DNA from: Candolleomyces eurysporus
Lineage: Eukaryota > Basidiomycota > Agaricomycetes > Agaricales > Psathyrellaceae
DNA: 64,000 nucleotides
Direction of reading: 5' to 3'
NCBI GenBank assembly: GCA_027579435.1
Contig: JANBPK010000820.1
Span: 1-64,000 of the forward strand
A model generated the notes under the pieces. The model did not search any database and was not told the origin of the DNA. It saw only the letters and a program-made list of their open reading frames with translations. The position numbers were made by a program, and so were the translations under genes. Of the stretch, positions 1-10,452 are shown piece by piece; within the stretch, counting starts at the first letter, position 1, and each line of letters opens with the position of its first letter.

Positions 1-2139
1 GTAACCATGCTCTCGAATCCCGCGTCGACCTTCAAGCATATTCTCATATGACCCTCGACTTGCTGCTGTTCTTGGCTCTGAGCGATGTAGCTTGTAGAAT
101 TAAACTCGATGGGCACCCGCTGAGATAGGCATGCAAGCTTTTGTTCTTCTTCCAAATGTGTAATGTTGGTAATGGGTTTGCCGCCGAGGAGTTTCATAGC
201 TCCATATTTTACGATGCTATCCTTGATTTCTTTGGCTGATGAATCCGCGGAAGAGAAGATGGTACCCCATCTAGTAAGTGTGAGCGTGCGTCAAACCGGA
301 AAGGAATCGCACTCACAAAGGGCGCCCGTAACTTGCAATGAATTCAATCGTGGTCGCATGGCTGAGGTCTTCAGTTCCATCGAACTTGAGGCGTTTTGCA
401 AGTTGGTCGAACCCGAGATCAACGAAAGGGTGATAAGCGGAGAAGTTGCCAAGATAAAACCGCGCGGAGTAATCTCGAGAGCCCGAAGAGGGAAATTGAT
501 CGATCTTGCCCGTTGTAGAGAGGAAGAGTGCCAACAGGGACGGGTTAGAGATGTGATGGCGCAGGGCCCGACGAAGCTCTGTGAAGTTCGACCAAACGGG
601 TGCATTGGTGCGCATAACAGCACTGGTCAAAGTTTGCGCCTCGTCGAACGCAATGATGACGAGTGGATTAGGATAATCCGAGCTCCTAGAAACAGCCTTC
701 ATTAGCCTGTCCACTAGTTCTTGCAAGGCGCGTTGGGCTTCAGTCTGTGCCTTAGTCGCGATTGCGGTTTTGGTTTGTTTCGGGGTCTCAGACAAGGAAG
801 GTGTTGAGGTTTTGGTTATAGTCGGAGTCGGGGCACTGAGGTTGGGGGACAGGGGTTTAAACTCTGACCCAAGGATCTGGAGTGAGGTGAATGAGCGGGG
901 GCTACAATGAAGTCGAAAAGGAAGGAAACTAGAACTAACTTCGGTTGTCACTCGGACCACTTCTTTGTAGAACCCAACGCGATACCCTCCATGTCCGTTC
1001 ACTGACATACAAGACGACATATGGTTTCTGAATTTACGAGCAATTTCCTCGGGTCGATCGCTGTCCCTGAATTTGTCCTCACTACTGTCCAGATCCAAGT
1101 CATTGTTCAATGCGCGCACAGTTGTTTGAAAGAGCGCCTGTAGGAAAGCACGGAAGAGCCTATACCGGTCCTGCTGCGACCGGCCCTCCGTTTGACAGAG
1201 GAACCTCTCGAGATCCCCGTCCGGGGGAGGATAACCTGCACGAATATGGGCTCTCTCATGTAAACTGAGGGGTTGGCTACGCACCAGTTGTTCGGGGAGC
1301 CCGAAGATTGATCGGAATGACAAAACGCGTCTTTGACATTTCGTCAACAGCACGCGATTTGCCCGTCCCTGAGGATTGTACGATGCTAGCATAGCGGGCA
1401 TAGAGATTGGTTACTGAGGCATCTAGACCAGCAAGATATGTCCACAATGCTTCTGCCCCCTTTCCTATGTAATCAACCTTCCAGGAATACTCGGCGGCTA
1501 AAGGTCAGGTTTGAGAGAAAGGCTTTGATCGCTCAAGTTGAACGGGTTGACGAACCTATCATCGATGATTTCGTGAGATCGTCGGTACCCTGAGAGTGGA
1601 TCGAGGGATGTTCTGCGAGACTCTAAGGAAGAGGAACGGTGAAGGTGCACAAGTACTCACTGGGACCATTCCGGATAAGATCTGCACAGAACATCTGGAG
1701 TTTCAGAACAGTTCAGATTCGTTGTAGAAGAAATCATACCGAGGCTTAGCAAAGGATGCAGCCGGCCGGACTGTATGACCTCTTGAAGGGCATTCCTCAC
1801 TGCTCCGTCTTGCCACACACTTATTGCCACCGTCAAGTCTTGCAACCTTGGTGAAATGATTTCCGGCAATTTCTTGGCCAGCGAAGTCAAAAGGGATGGA
1901 GCCGCCGAGTCAAGGTCCCCTCCCGAGCTAACGAATTTTCGCCAAGCATCGAAAATCTCTTGCAAAATTTCTAGCGCCGCGGGAGGGATACTTTCCGCAA
2001 CCGTCATGTCCTGCATTGGAACGTCCTCGTCTAGCAAGAAAAAATGAGCCGATTAAGCAAAACAAAATTTCCCATATTTACCAGCCGTTGCATCTACCGC
2101 CATCCGACCTTCGTTTGTATTGGGTTCCTCTGATCGCAT
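1..2139 (-). CDS. P-loop ATPase of unknown function, copy A (3' end outside window)
   Basis: Hand model: exons 2139-2082, 2030-1661, 1612-1285, 1235-317 and 270-<1, with introns of 51, 48, 49 and 46 nt. I see a Walker-A-like loop (SSGTGKS) near 1390-1360, followed by VIPINLR. A 49-nt GTGCGT...CAG intron joins this to GYPPPDGD. A Walker-B-like stretch (IIAFDEAQT) near 650 and a sensor-like run (LALFLSTTGKIDQF) near 510-550 follow. This resembles large lineage-expanded ATPase-like families of mushroom fungi whose role I do not know. Inside exon 3 (about 1520-1560) the frame changes by one base. Either a weak 62-nt intron (GTCAAC donor, GAG acceptor) or an indel shared with copy B explains it. 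Its neighbour on the right is a 3' stub of the Pro/His-rich gene, mirroring the arrangement beside copy B. Confidence 0.7.
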
Positions 2140-2817
2140 GTCGTGTAGAAGATGGAGATGGACCAGGAGACGTGTGGGACTGCGCAATGCCCGCGTTTGT
2201 AGGTGTTTGCCCCCTTACATGTACATCTGGCTCGTGCTCCAATATCGATCATGGCATGAATCGGGGATGGCCACTCTTTCTGCTCGAATCGAGGCTTTCC
2301 TTGCATTTGGGCAAATTGAGGTTCACCTTTGACGGAACGGATGATTTGGACGACAGCGACAGCGACCACAGACTCCGGTTCAGAGTACCATAAAAAATCG
2401 TCGCTTTCTCATATACTAGTACAAGATCTCGATATATAAATCATGATAGGCTTTGAACTATCGATATCGCTACACCTGACATTCCCGAATTCTGCGAAGG
2501 ACCGACTTCAACCTGAGTAATCCAGCCCCCATCGTCGCGTAGAGGGAGAAAAACGACGCTTCGACATCGCGGACCAAACACAAGCGCTAACCGCTTGTCA
2601 TTCTGAGGTTGCAGTACAATGCACAACATGTAAAGATACAAGATTTCGAACAGGAACACATGGTATCAGTGACTCGAAAAGAGTAAGTATGTACAAGCTG
2701 CCTACGTTGCAAAACCAAGNAAAAAAATGGAAGAAAAAAATGCAGGTGCTGATCGACTGATCCAAGATGTAGAGAACAGAATATAAAACTGTACACCAAA
2801 CCATCCGTCCGTCCATC

Positions 2818-2927
2818 TCAATAATCTCCCTCACCCGGCGGCCTTCCAGTAAGAGGCGTCGGATACTCTGCTCCTCCTCCCCGCTCACGCTGGTCGTGTC
2901 TTGGTGGGTACCCGCGCCCGTCGACAT
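2818..2927 (-). pseudogene. 3' stub of the Pro/His-rich gene, left by the duplication
   Basis: This piece closely matches 7960-8070, the 3' end of the gene at 7867-10009. In its coding frame it reads RHDQRERGGG then EYPTPLTGRRPGEGDY and stops at 2818. The 3' flank 2441-2817 also matches 7610-7950. Homology ends abruptly at about 2927, where an F-box fragment begins. Because only the last ~35 codons are present and there is no start, it cannot be a gene by itself. Confidence 0.7.
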
Positions 2928-3262
2928 TTGTTCAACGATGTCCGCGCCACTGTAGCCTTGATCCAGTTGGGGGAGAGTGCGACAAGCCCTCTGATGACCG
3001 GCGCGAGCGAGTGGCTGTTCAGAGCACCCTTGGACACAAAGATCGTCAAAGAAGTTGCTTTGGCTCTAGCGGTCTGGTCCAACAGAAATTCCGCATGAGA
3101 ATTTGTGGTGACTTCGATGATTCCCCAAAGGTGTGGGGTGTTGATAATGACCTGGTTCCACTCCTTGCAGACGAGACACATGGGAGGGAGGTAACGGATA
3201 CCCCATCTCAGCACACCGATCTCGAAGGCAGAGGCAAGAATTTCGGGAGGGATGTCAATCAT
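2928..3262 (-). pseudogene. Truncated F-box gene fragment at the duplication junction
   Basis: The frame starts with an F-box-like segment (MIDIPPEILASAFEIG, then LVCKEWNQVI and TPHLWGII), typical of Agaricomycete F-box proteins that recruit substrates to SCF ubiquitin ligases. After about 112 residues it runs into the unrelated duplicated stub at 2927 and ends in a short out-of-context tail. An F-box protein is normally 400-600 residues, so only the N-terminal part is left. It is most likely dead, or expressed only as a chimeric short protein. Confidence 0.55.
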
Positions 3263-4148
3263 GATAGCCGGGATCGCTGGGGTCTAGAGGTCGAATTGGT
3301 TACGGATTCGAAGCCCAGCACCAAATTATCCTTCTATCATCCAGCGGACCTTGACGCTTTGTGAGATCGGGCCCGCATCATACCGAGACACTGTTGATGC
3401 CGGGCCCGGGAAGCCAAGTGCAGCTCATCATGACATGAAATGATTGGTACCAACCGTCGTGTCGACCGAAGCCTCACAATGGTCGTCGACAAGGGACGTC
3501 AAATTGGTCAATATTGCTCTTTGAGCGTGGTAGCAACAGTGCCAAAACCTGGCGCCAAAGCGCGTCAAGAGTCGGTTCCGGAGCTCACTTCCTATTACAG
3601 ATATTCCGTACAACCACGTTCGAAGTCCTGGAAAGTGTTCCGTTTCAAGCCATCCCAGTAGACTTGAGATTCGGACAAATCTTCTGAAATTTCTCCATCT
3701 GCTCCTGATCAAACTCTTCCATGTCAAGGCTGAGATGTGTAACTACATTGGGTACTGTGGTGCGGATTTGAGGGTAGATACCCTTCGTCTACACCAATCT
3801 CCAAGGTTTACAGTTACCGGATGGTTTCTTTATCTACTTGCNCGGCCTGTTTACTGCCCTCAGTTTCCTCCCGCGGTGTAATATATATANNGCTCGAATT
3901 TCGNTAGTTCGCGCAGCTTTATCATCATTTGGCTTCGACTCGATTTGACAATTGTACTTTTCGTACCCGCTATGGCGAGTCAAAATTCGGGGCGACATCC
4001 AGCATTTTGAGGGTGAGACATAACATGCATTCCAANATTCTGCTCGAACACTACACAANACAAGTACAAGCGATACGTAAAGTCCAAGAGTTCAAAACGA
4101 CGAGGCTGCCCTGCCNTTCCCAAACACTCAATCCCAAGTCTATATAAT
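3263..4148. repeat. Duplicated F-box 3' end (about 3497-3745) in otherwise non-coding spacer
   Basis: Positions about 3497-3745 are roughly 85-90% identical by eye to about 10293-10552. The matching source covers the spacer and the last ~35 codons of the F-box gene at 10453-12198, including its FQKICPNLKST end. The rest of this stretch (3263-3496 and 3746-4148) shows no gene I can support and contains several Ns. The duplicated piece keeps the same orientation and order as in the second unit, so it belongs to the larger tandem duplication. Confidence 0.65.
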
Positions 4149-7100
4149 TCAGATTTTTTTCTCAGCGTCGTTATCTACCCAAAGGTCCCAAAAGGGATCG
4201 TCCTCCGCCAGACCCGGTGTCATCTGCTTGCTTATTATCGCTTCCTCTGCATCAACACCCTTATACATGTCTCTCCATCCGTATGAAGCTTGAAGCAATG
4301 CCTCCCAAACACCTTTGTCGGTCATGACACCAAAGATCTCCGGGCCCAACCCGGCAACCCAAATATCATACGTCGTAAATTTCTTACCACTTTTGCTCTC
4401 CCCAGTCGTGACGATCTCGATTGAAGGCTCCTTGGCCGCGAGAGCGAAAACGATGCGAATCACAGGGACGTCGGTAGGTTCGTCGAAGAGCCCAGTCGAA
4501 TAAGGATCCATCGATGTGAAAAGATCGACTTGAGGATTGTTCCCGTATTTCCCGTCGTTCTTTGACTGCCAGAGAATAGCACCGATATTTGAAGCAGCAA
4601 GTGTTGTGCTTTTGTAGAGATAGGGCATCACACCATCGATGCCAGGATGGTTATTGCCACATAAGACAGCGGCCCCTCTTGCGAACAGCCGAACAAGGTA
4701 GCGGGTGCTGACGATCTTGTGCTGGTGGAGCTTGAGCCAATGAGTGCAGTAAACGGTAGTATCCTCGAAAGTCACTTCCAACGACTCGTGGTACCGCGTG
4801 CATCCTTTAGCAGTGAGGACCATTCCTTGCGCCGGGAGGATTTTTTCCTGTTCCGGCTCAAAGAGTGCTTTGAGGAAATCTGGGACCGTGCACGAGCATC
4901 CAAAGCGCGCATACGATCTAGATTCAGAAGGACTGACTGCTTGATCGCGAGCCATCATCTGGAACAGGAGAACGAGTATTTCTCCACGATCACCTTTGTG
5001 CACGGAGAAACCGCTGAGTATATCTTTGAAGGCAGCGGGACAATCCATCTGGAAATGGCACATTGTGTAGTAAGCCGCTTCGGATAGGAGGGGCTCGGAG
5101 GGGGAGATGGTAATCATGCTCTCGAATCCCGCGTCGACCTTCAAGCATATTCTCATATGACCCTCGACTTGCTGCTGTTCTTGGCTCTGCGCGATGTAGC
5201 TTGTGGAATTAAACTCGATAGGCAACCGCTGAGATAGGCATGCGAGCTTTTGTTCTTTGTCCAAATCCGTGATGTTGGTAATGGGTCTGCCGCCAAGGAG
5301 TTTCATAGCTCCATATTGTACGATGCTATCCTTGATTTTGTTGACTGATTCATCCGTGAAAGAGAAGATGGTACCCCATCTAGTAAATGTGAGTATACGT
5401 CAAACCAGAAACGAATGGCACTCACAAAGGGCGCCCGTAACTTGCAATGAATTCAAGCGTGGTCACGAGGCTGAAGTCTTCAGTTCCATCGAACTTAAGC
5501 CGTTTTGCAAGTTGGTCGAACCCGAGAAGAACGAAAGGGCGATAGGCGGAAAGGTTGCCGAGATAAAACCGTGCAGAGTAATCTCGGGGGCCCGAAGAAG
5601 CAAATTGATCGATCTTGCCTGTTGTAGAGAGGAAGAGTGCCAACAGGGATGGGTTGAAAATGTGATGGCGCAGGGCCCGCCGAAGCTCTGTGAAGTTCGA
5701 CCAAACGGGTTCATTGGTGCGCAGAACAGCACCGGTCAAAGTTTGCGCCTCGTCGAACGCGATGGTGACGATTGGATTAGGATATCGATGCTTTGAGGTC
5801 TTAGAAACAGCCTTCATTAGCCTGTCCACTAATTCTTGCAAGGCGCGTTGGGCTTCAGTCTGTGTCTGAGTCGCGGACGCGGTTTTGGTTTGTTTCGGGG
5901 TCTCAGACGAGGTCCCAGTTTCAGTGCCGGTCAGGATTGGGTCNTTAGGGTTGGAGGAAGGTGTTGAGGTTTTGGTTGGAGTCGGGGTCGGGACACTAAG
6001 GTTGGGGGAAGGGGGTTTAAAATCTGACCCAAGGATCTGGAGTGAGGTGAGTGAGCGGGGGCTACAATGAAATCGAAAAGGAAGGAAACTAGAACTAACC
6101 TCTTTTGTCAATTGAACCACTTTTTCGTAGAACCTAATGCGATACTCTCCATGTCCGTTCGCTGACATACGAAAGGACATGTGGTTTCTGAATTTACGAG
6201 CGATTTCCTCGGGTGGATCGCTATCCATGAATTTGTCCCCACTACCGTCCAGATCTAAATCATTGTTCAATGCGCGCACAGTTGTTCGAAAGAGCGCCTG
6301 TAGGAAAGCACAGAACAGCCTATACCGGTCCTGCGACCGGCCCTCCGTTTGACAGAGGAACCTCTCGAGGTCCCCGTCCGGGGGAGGATAACCTACACGA
6401 ATATGAGCTCTTTCATGCAAACTGAGGGGTTGGCTACGCACCAGTTGTTCGGGGAGCCCGAAGATTGATCGGAATGACAAAATGCATCCTCGACAGTTCG
6501 TCAACNGCACGCGATTTGCCCGTCCCTGAGGATTGTACAATGCTAGCATAGCGGGCATAGATATTGGTTACTGAGGCATCTAGACCAGAAAGATATCTCC
6601 ACAATGCTTTTGCCACCCCTCCTACGTAATCAACCCTCCAGGAATACTCGGCGGCTGTAGGTCAGGTTTGAGAGAAAGGCTTTGACCGCTCAAGTTGNAC
6701 AGGTTGACGAACCTAGCATCGATGATTTCGTGAGTTCGTTGGTACCCTGAGAGTGGGTCGAGAGATNTTCTACAAAACTCTAAGGAAGAGGAACGGTGAA
6801 ACTGCACAAGTACTCACTGGGACCATTCCGGATAAGATCTGTACAGAACAGCTGGAATTTCANAACAGTTCAGATTTGTAGCAGAAGAACCCTTACCAAG
6901 CCTTAGCAAAGGATACAGTTGGCCNNACCGTATGACCCCTTGAAGGGCATTCCTCACTGCTCCGTCTTGCCACACACTTTCTGCCACCGTCATGTCTTGC
7001 AACATTGGTGAAATGATTTCCGGCAAATTCTTCCCGGCCAGCATGGTCAAAAGAAATGGAACCGCCTTGCCAAGGTTCCCTCCCATGCCAATGATTGCCA

Positions 7101-7296
7101 AAAAAAGGTTTGAAAACCACTTGCAAAATCTCTAGCGCTGCGGGAGGGATACTTTCCGCAACCGTCGTGTCCTGCATTGAAACGTCCTCGTCTAGCAAGA
7201 ATGAGTCGACTGAGCAGAAAGAAAAATTCCATATTTACCGGCCGTTGCATCTACCGCCATCGGACCTTCGCTTGAGCTGGGTTCCTCTGATTGCAT
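4149..7296 (-). CDS. P-loop ATPase of unknown function, copy B (frame broken)
   Basis: This is the full-length partner of copy A. Hand model: exons 7296-7239, 7191-6818, 6769-6442, 6392-5426 and 5379-4149, with introns of 47, 48, 49 and 46 nt at the same places as copy A. The SSGTGKS loop lies near 6530 and IAFDEAQTLTGAV near 5750. The C-terminal exon (410 codons) ends KSGKKFTTYDIWVAGLG...FWDLWVDND...KKI. Compared with copy A, a run of seven T at about 7107 adds one base and shifts the frame in exon 2. A 42-bp insertion at about 5912-5953 enlarges the Thr/Pro-rich linker. The frame jump in exon 3 is shared with copy A. It may be a pseudogene or have sequence errors. The family is not assigned a function here. 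Confidence 0.7.
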
Positions 7297-7866
7297 TTCG
7301 TGTAGAGGATGGAGATGGACCAGGCGACGCGGTGAGACAAGTGGGACTGCGCAATGCNCGCGGAGGGCGGTGTTTGTAGGTGTTTGCCCCCTTTACCTCT
7401 GGCTCGTGCCCAATATCGATGGCATGAATTGGGGATGATTCCACTCGAGCTGAGGCTTNCCTTGCATTTGGGCAAATTGAGGTTCGCCTTTGACGGAACG
7501 GATGATTCGCACGACAGCGACAGCGACTGGTCAACCACATACTCCGGTTCAGAGTAGTTTAATAAAAATCGTCGCTTTCTCATATATAAGATCTCAATGT
7601 ATAAATGGAATTTGGACTATCGCTACACTCTACATTCCAGAATTCTACAAAGGACTGACTTCAACCTGAGCAACCTACCCCTGTTCATCGCGTAGGGGGA
7701 GAAAAAGACGCTTATACATCGCGGACCAAACACAACCGCTAATCGCTTGTCATCCTAAGGTTATAGTGNAATGTACAACATGTAGAGATACAAGATTTCG
7801 AACAGGAACACATGGTATCAGTGATTCAAAAAGAGTAAGTATATACAGGCTACCTACGTGGCAAAA

Positions 7867-10009
7867 CTAAGAAAGAGGTGCAAGATATAAATGCAGGTGC
7901 CGATTAACTGATCCAAGATGTAGAGGAGATTCAAACACAACATAATATAACCGTACACCAAACCGTCCGTCCATTTCTTCACCTGGCGGCCTTCCAGTAA
8001 GAGGTGTCGGATACTCCGTTCCTCCTGCCCCCTCACGCTGGTCGTGTCTTGATGGGTACCCGTGCCTATCGTAGTCGCCATCACCATAATCGTGATACCT
8101 CCCACCTCCTCTCTCCAACTGACTGGTGTGGTGTTCATCGTCACCATACCCCGGCCATCGTCTGGCTTCTTCCAACTCCCTCCACTCCTGCCTCCTCAGA
8201 TCGTCTGCAGGAGTCGGAAGGTAGTGCGGGTCCGAATACGGTGAGTGCAAAGGCGGCGGGTGCATATCATAATGATGATAATGGTGATGCACAGCAGGAG
8301 GAGGTTGGGGATGGGGACGAGGAGCTGGCACTGGTGGATACGCTGGCGCGGAATGCGATGACGTCGAAGCCGGCGAGGGAAGGAACGCAGGATTATAATG
8401 TGGAAGCGGGGCAGGTGGATAACTCGATCGAGAAGACAAATTTGAAGAGTATGGATGGGAAGAGTATCCAGGCGTTAGGTAAAGGATACTCGGCACCAAC
8501 GGGGTATGATGACGGCAGTGGAGGATGTGAATGGTAAGTCTGTCTACCAGCTAGAGGTGAAACAGGATGGTGGGGGTGGGTGTGAGGGCGATGGTCTGTC
8601 CGAATCTGAGGCACCTTCCTCTTCTTCTTCTNAGGCCTTTGGGGTTGTTTCTCCTGAACCTGGACAGGCGGCGGCGAGTCGGGTATCTCGCCCGACTCAT
8701 CCTCGCTCTCCACCTGCGTTGTCGTTGTCGTTACGGTTTGCTTCTCCGAAGTTGCCTCACCCGGCGCTGCATTAGCAGCAAACGGGGACGACGGAAGCCT
8801 GCTTATCCGCCTTCTTCTTCTCTGCCTTTCTCTTCCGTTTCAACTTCTTCTTCATTGCCTTGGTTTTCCCTGGATCTTCGCCATCGGTATCTCAATCAGT
8901 GGAATTCACGTCGTAGGATTCGTGTTTGGACAGAGTGTCTCAATAGCTGACGTATCCTTCAGGCGGTTCCGTTCCTACGGGATATCGGAGCAGCTCTACC
9001 AAGCCTGCTTTGGCTGCCTCGAGGATCGCAGCGGTCTTGGCTTCGAGCTTTGACGGGTACTGAGCGGGGACAGAGAACGTCCTTCGGCCCAATATCAGCC
9101 CGGAATAAGCAGCCATACCCTAAGGACAACACAGAACGAAAATTAGTACAGATGAACCAAAGCGACGAGTTTCCACAGAAACGAGAGGATAGGGGAGAGA
9201 ACGATAGGTCTACGTACCTATCGGGTTATCACCGCCCACCTTCGCCTTCACCGGTACCCCACTCCCGAAGTAATCAAACAAAATCTTCCCCCCAGGATCC
9301 AAACGCATAAGCAACTTGCCCACCACCTTCACGAAATTCTCTGAAGTCGTCCTATCAAACTCTCTTGTAGCTTGTGTCTTCTCTTCGTACTTCTTGGATA
9401 TATCGGCCAGATAACCTTGAACATTCTGGGTTATAGCGACGATACCCACAGCGATCTTCGCGTCGTTCGATTTGACGAAATGGGGATCGACGACGTAGGT
9501 TTTGGCGAGCTCTTTCCTCCGGCTGAAACCGAGAGCGGATAGGATGGATGGGTGGGTGATGACTATCCGCAGGACGCAGCCTGTTAGTACTAGAATCCTC
9601 GAGTATCAGCATCCTTTCAATTGAGTTGGGAAGCTGGAAGACTCACAATTCTTCGTTCCTGAGCTGCTGAAGTGATAAGAAGCTCTGCAAGTATGCAGCT
9701 TGGCTCCTTGGATAATGACGTTCAACCGACCAACCACTGATGCTCGTAGACGCCCTTATTTTCATCAATCGTTTCAACGAAGGGTCGAGGGAGGGTATCC
9801 AGGCTAGGGTGAGAGCTGTTTATGCAGGGAGGTACGACCTGGGCTCCCCCGGACCCTTCTGACGTGGAGGACGCCTTGACGGGTTTGAACTTTTGANCAT
9901 TGCCGTACATTATGTACTCGCGAATGCCTTCTTCTANAGCAACGAGGGCACTAGCAGCTCGTGCTTGATCGAAGTTGGAGTATTCCGGACCGGAGGAATA
10001 GATACGCAT
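7867..10009 (-). pseudogene. Frame-broken gene, Lys-rich and Pro/His-rich, unknown function
   Basis: Clear protein-like pieces follow each other on the minus strand. They are an N-terminal part from about 10009 (MRIYSSGPEYSNFDQARAAS), a middle part at 9640-9210 (SKKYEEKTQATREFDRTTSE, then KLLMRLDPGGKILFDYFGSG), an Ala-rich helix at 9085-8950, a Lys-rich patch near 8850, an acidic/Pro stretch with KKKRK near 8640, and a Pro/His/Tyr-rich tail to 7867. Joining them needs about five frame changes (near 9725, 9115, 8795, 8475 and in the Lys-rich zone) that no good intron removes. The neighbouring 581-codon F-box gene has none, so decay is more likely than poor sequence. KKKRK could be a nuclear localisation signal. 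I do not recognise the family. Confidence 0.5.
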
Positions 10010-10452
10010 GACATGTGAGGTCAACGGNAGGCGAAGGGCGCACCCCAGCTCTGAATCTCGTTGAGCAGCAATTGAGGAGCCCTTGAGAAATGAAGACTCA
10101 CCCTGATTGTTTTTCCCGAGCCTAAACGGAATGTACTCTGGTTTGAACGAGTGCAAGCCACCCAAAGTGTCTGCCCCTGTCGCCGAGAGGCTCTCGCATC
10201 ACGAAATTCGAACCCCAAGCCGCATGGGTGCCAAGGCCGTAGGTACTTACAGAACAATTTTATTCTCTCATCGAGAGTCTGGTTCACGAGACTAGTCAAA
10301 TTGGTTAATCTTGCTTTCTGAATGCGATAGCAACGGTGCCAAAACCTCGCTTCAGAGCGCGTCGAGAGTCGGCTCCGGAGCTCGCTTCCTACTACAGATA
10401 TTCCGTACAACCACGTTCGAAGTCTTGGATGAAAGTAGGAAAGTGCTCCGCT

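Noticed and set aside
163..705. 180-codon plus-strand frame, also present at 5257-5796
   Set aside because: It is the antisense shadow of the duplicated ATPase gene; the minus strand carries the splice sites and P-loop motifs.
8004..8537. 177-codon plus-strand frame rich in Gly/Asp
   Set aside because: Antisense of the Pro/His-rich tail; no start context or motif of its own.
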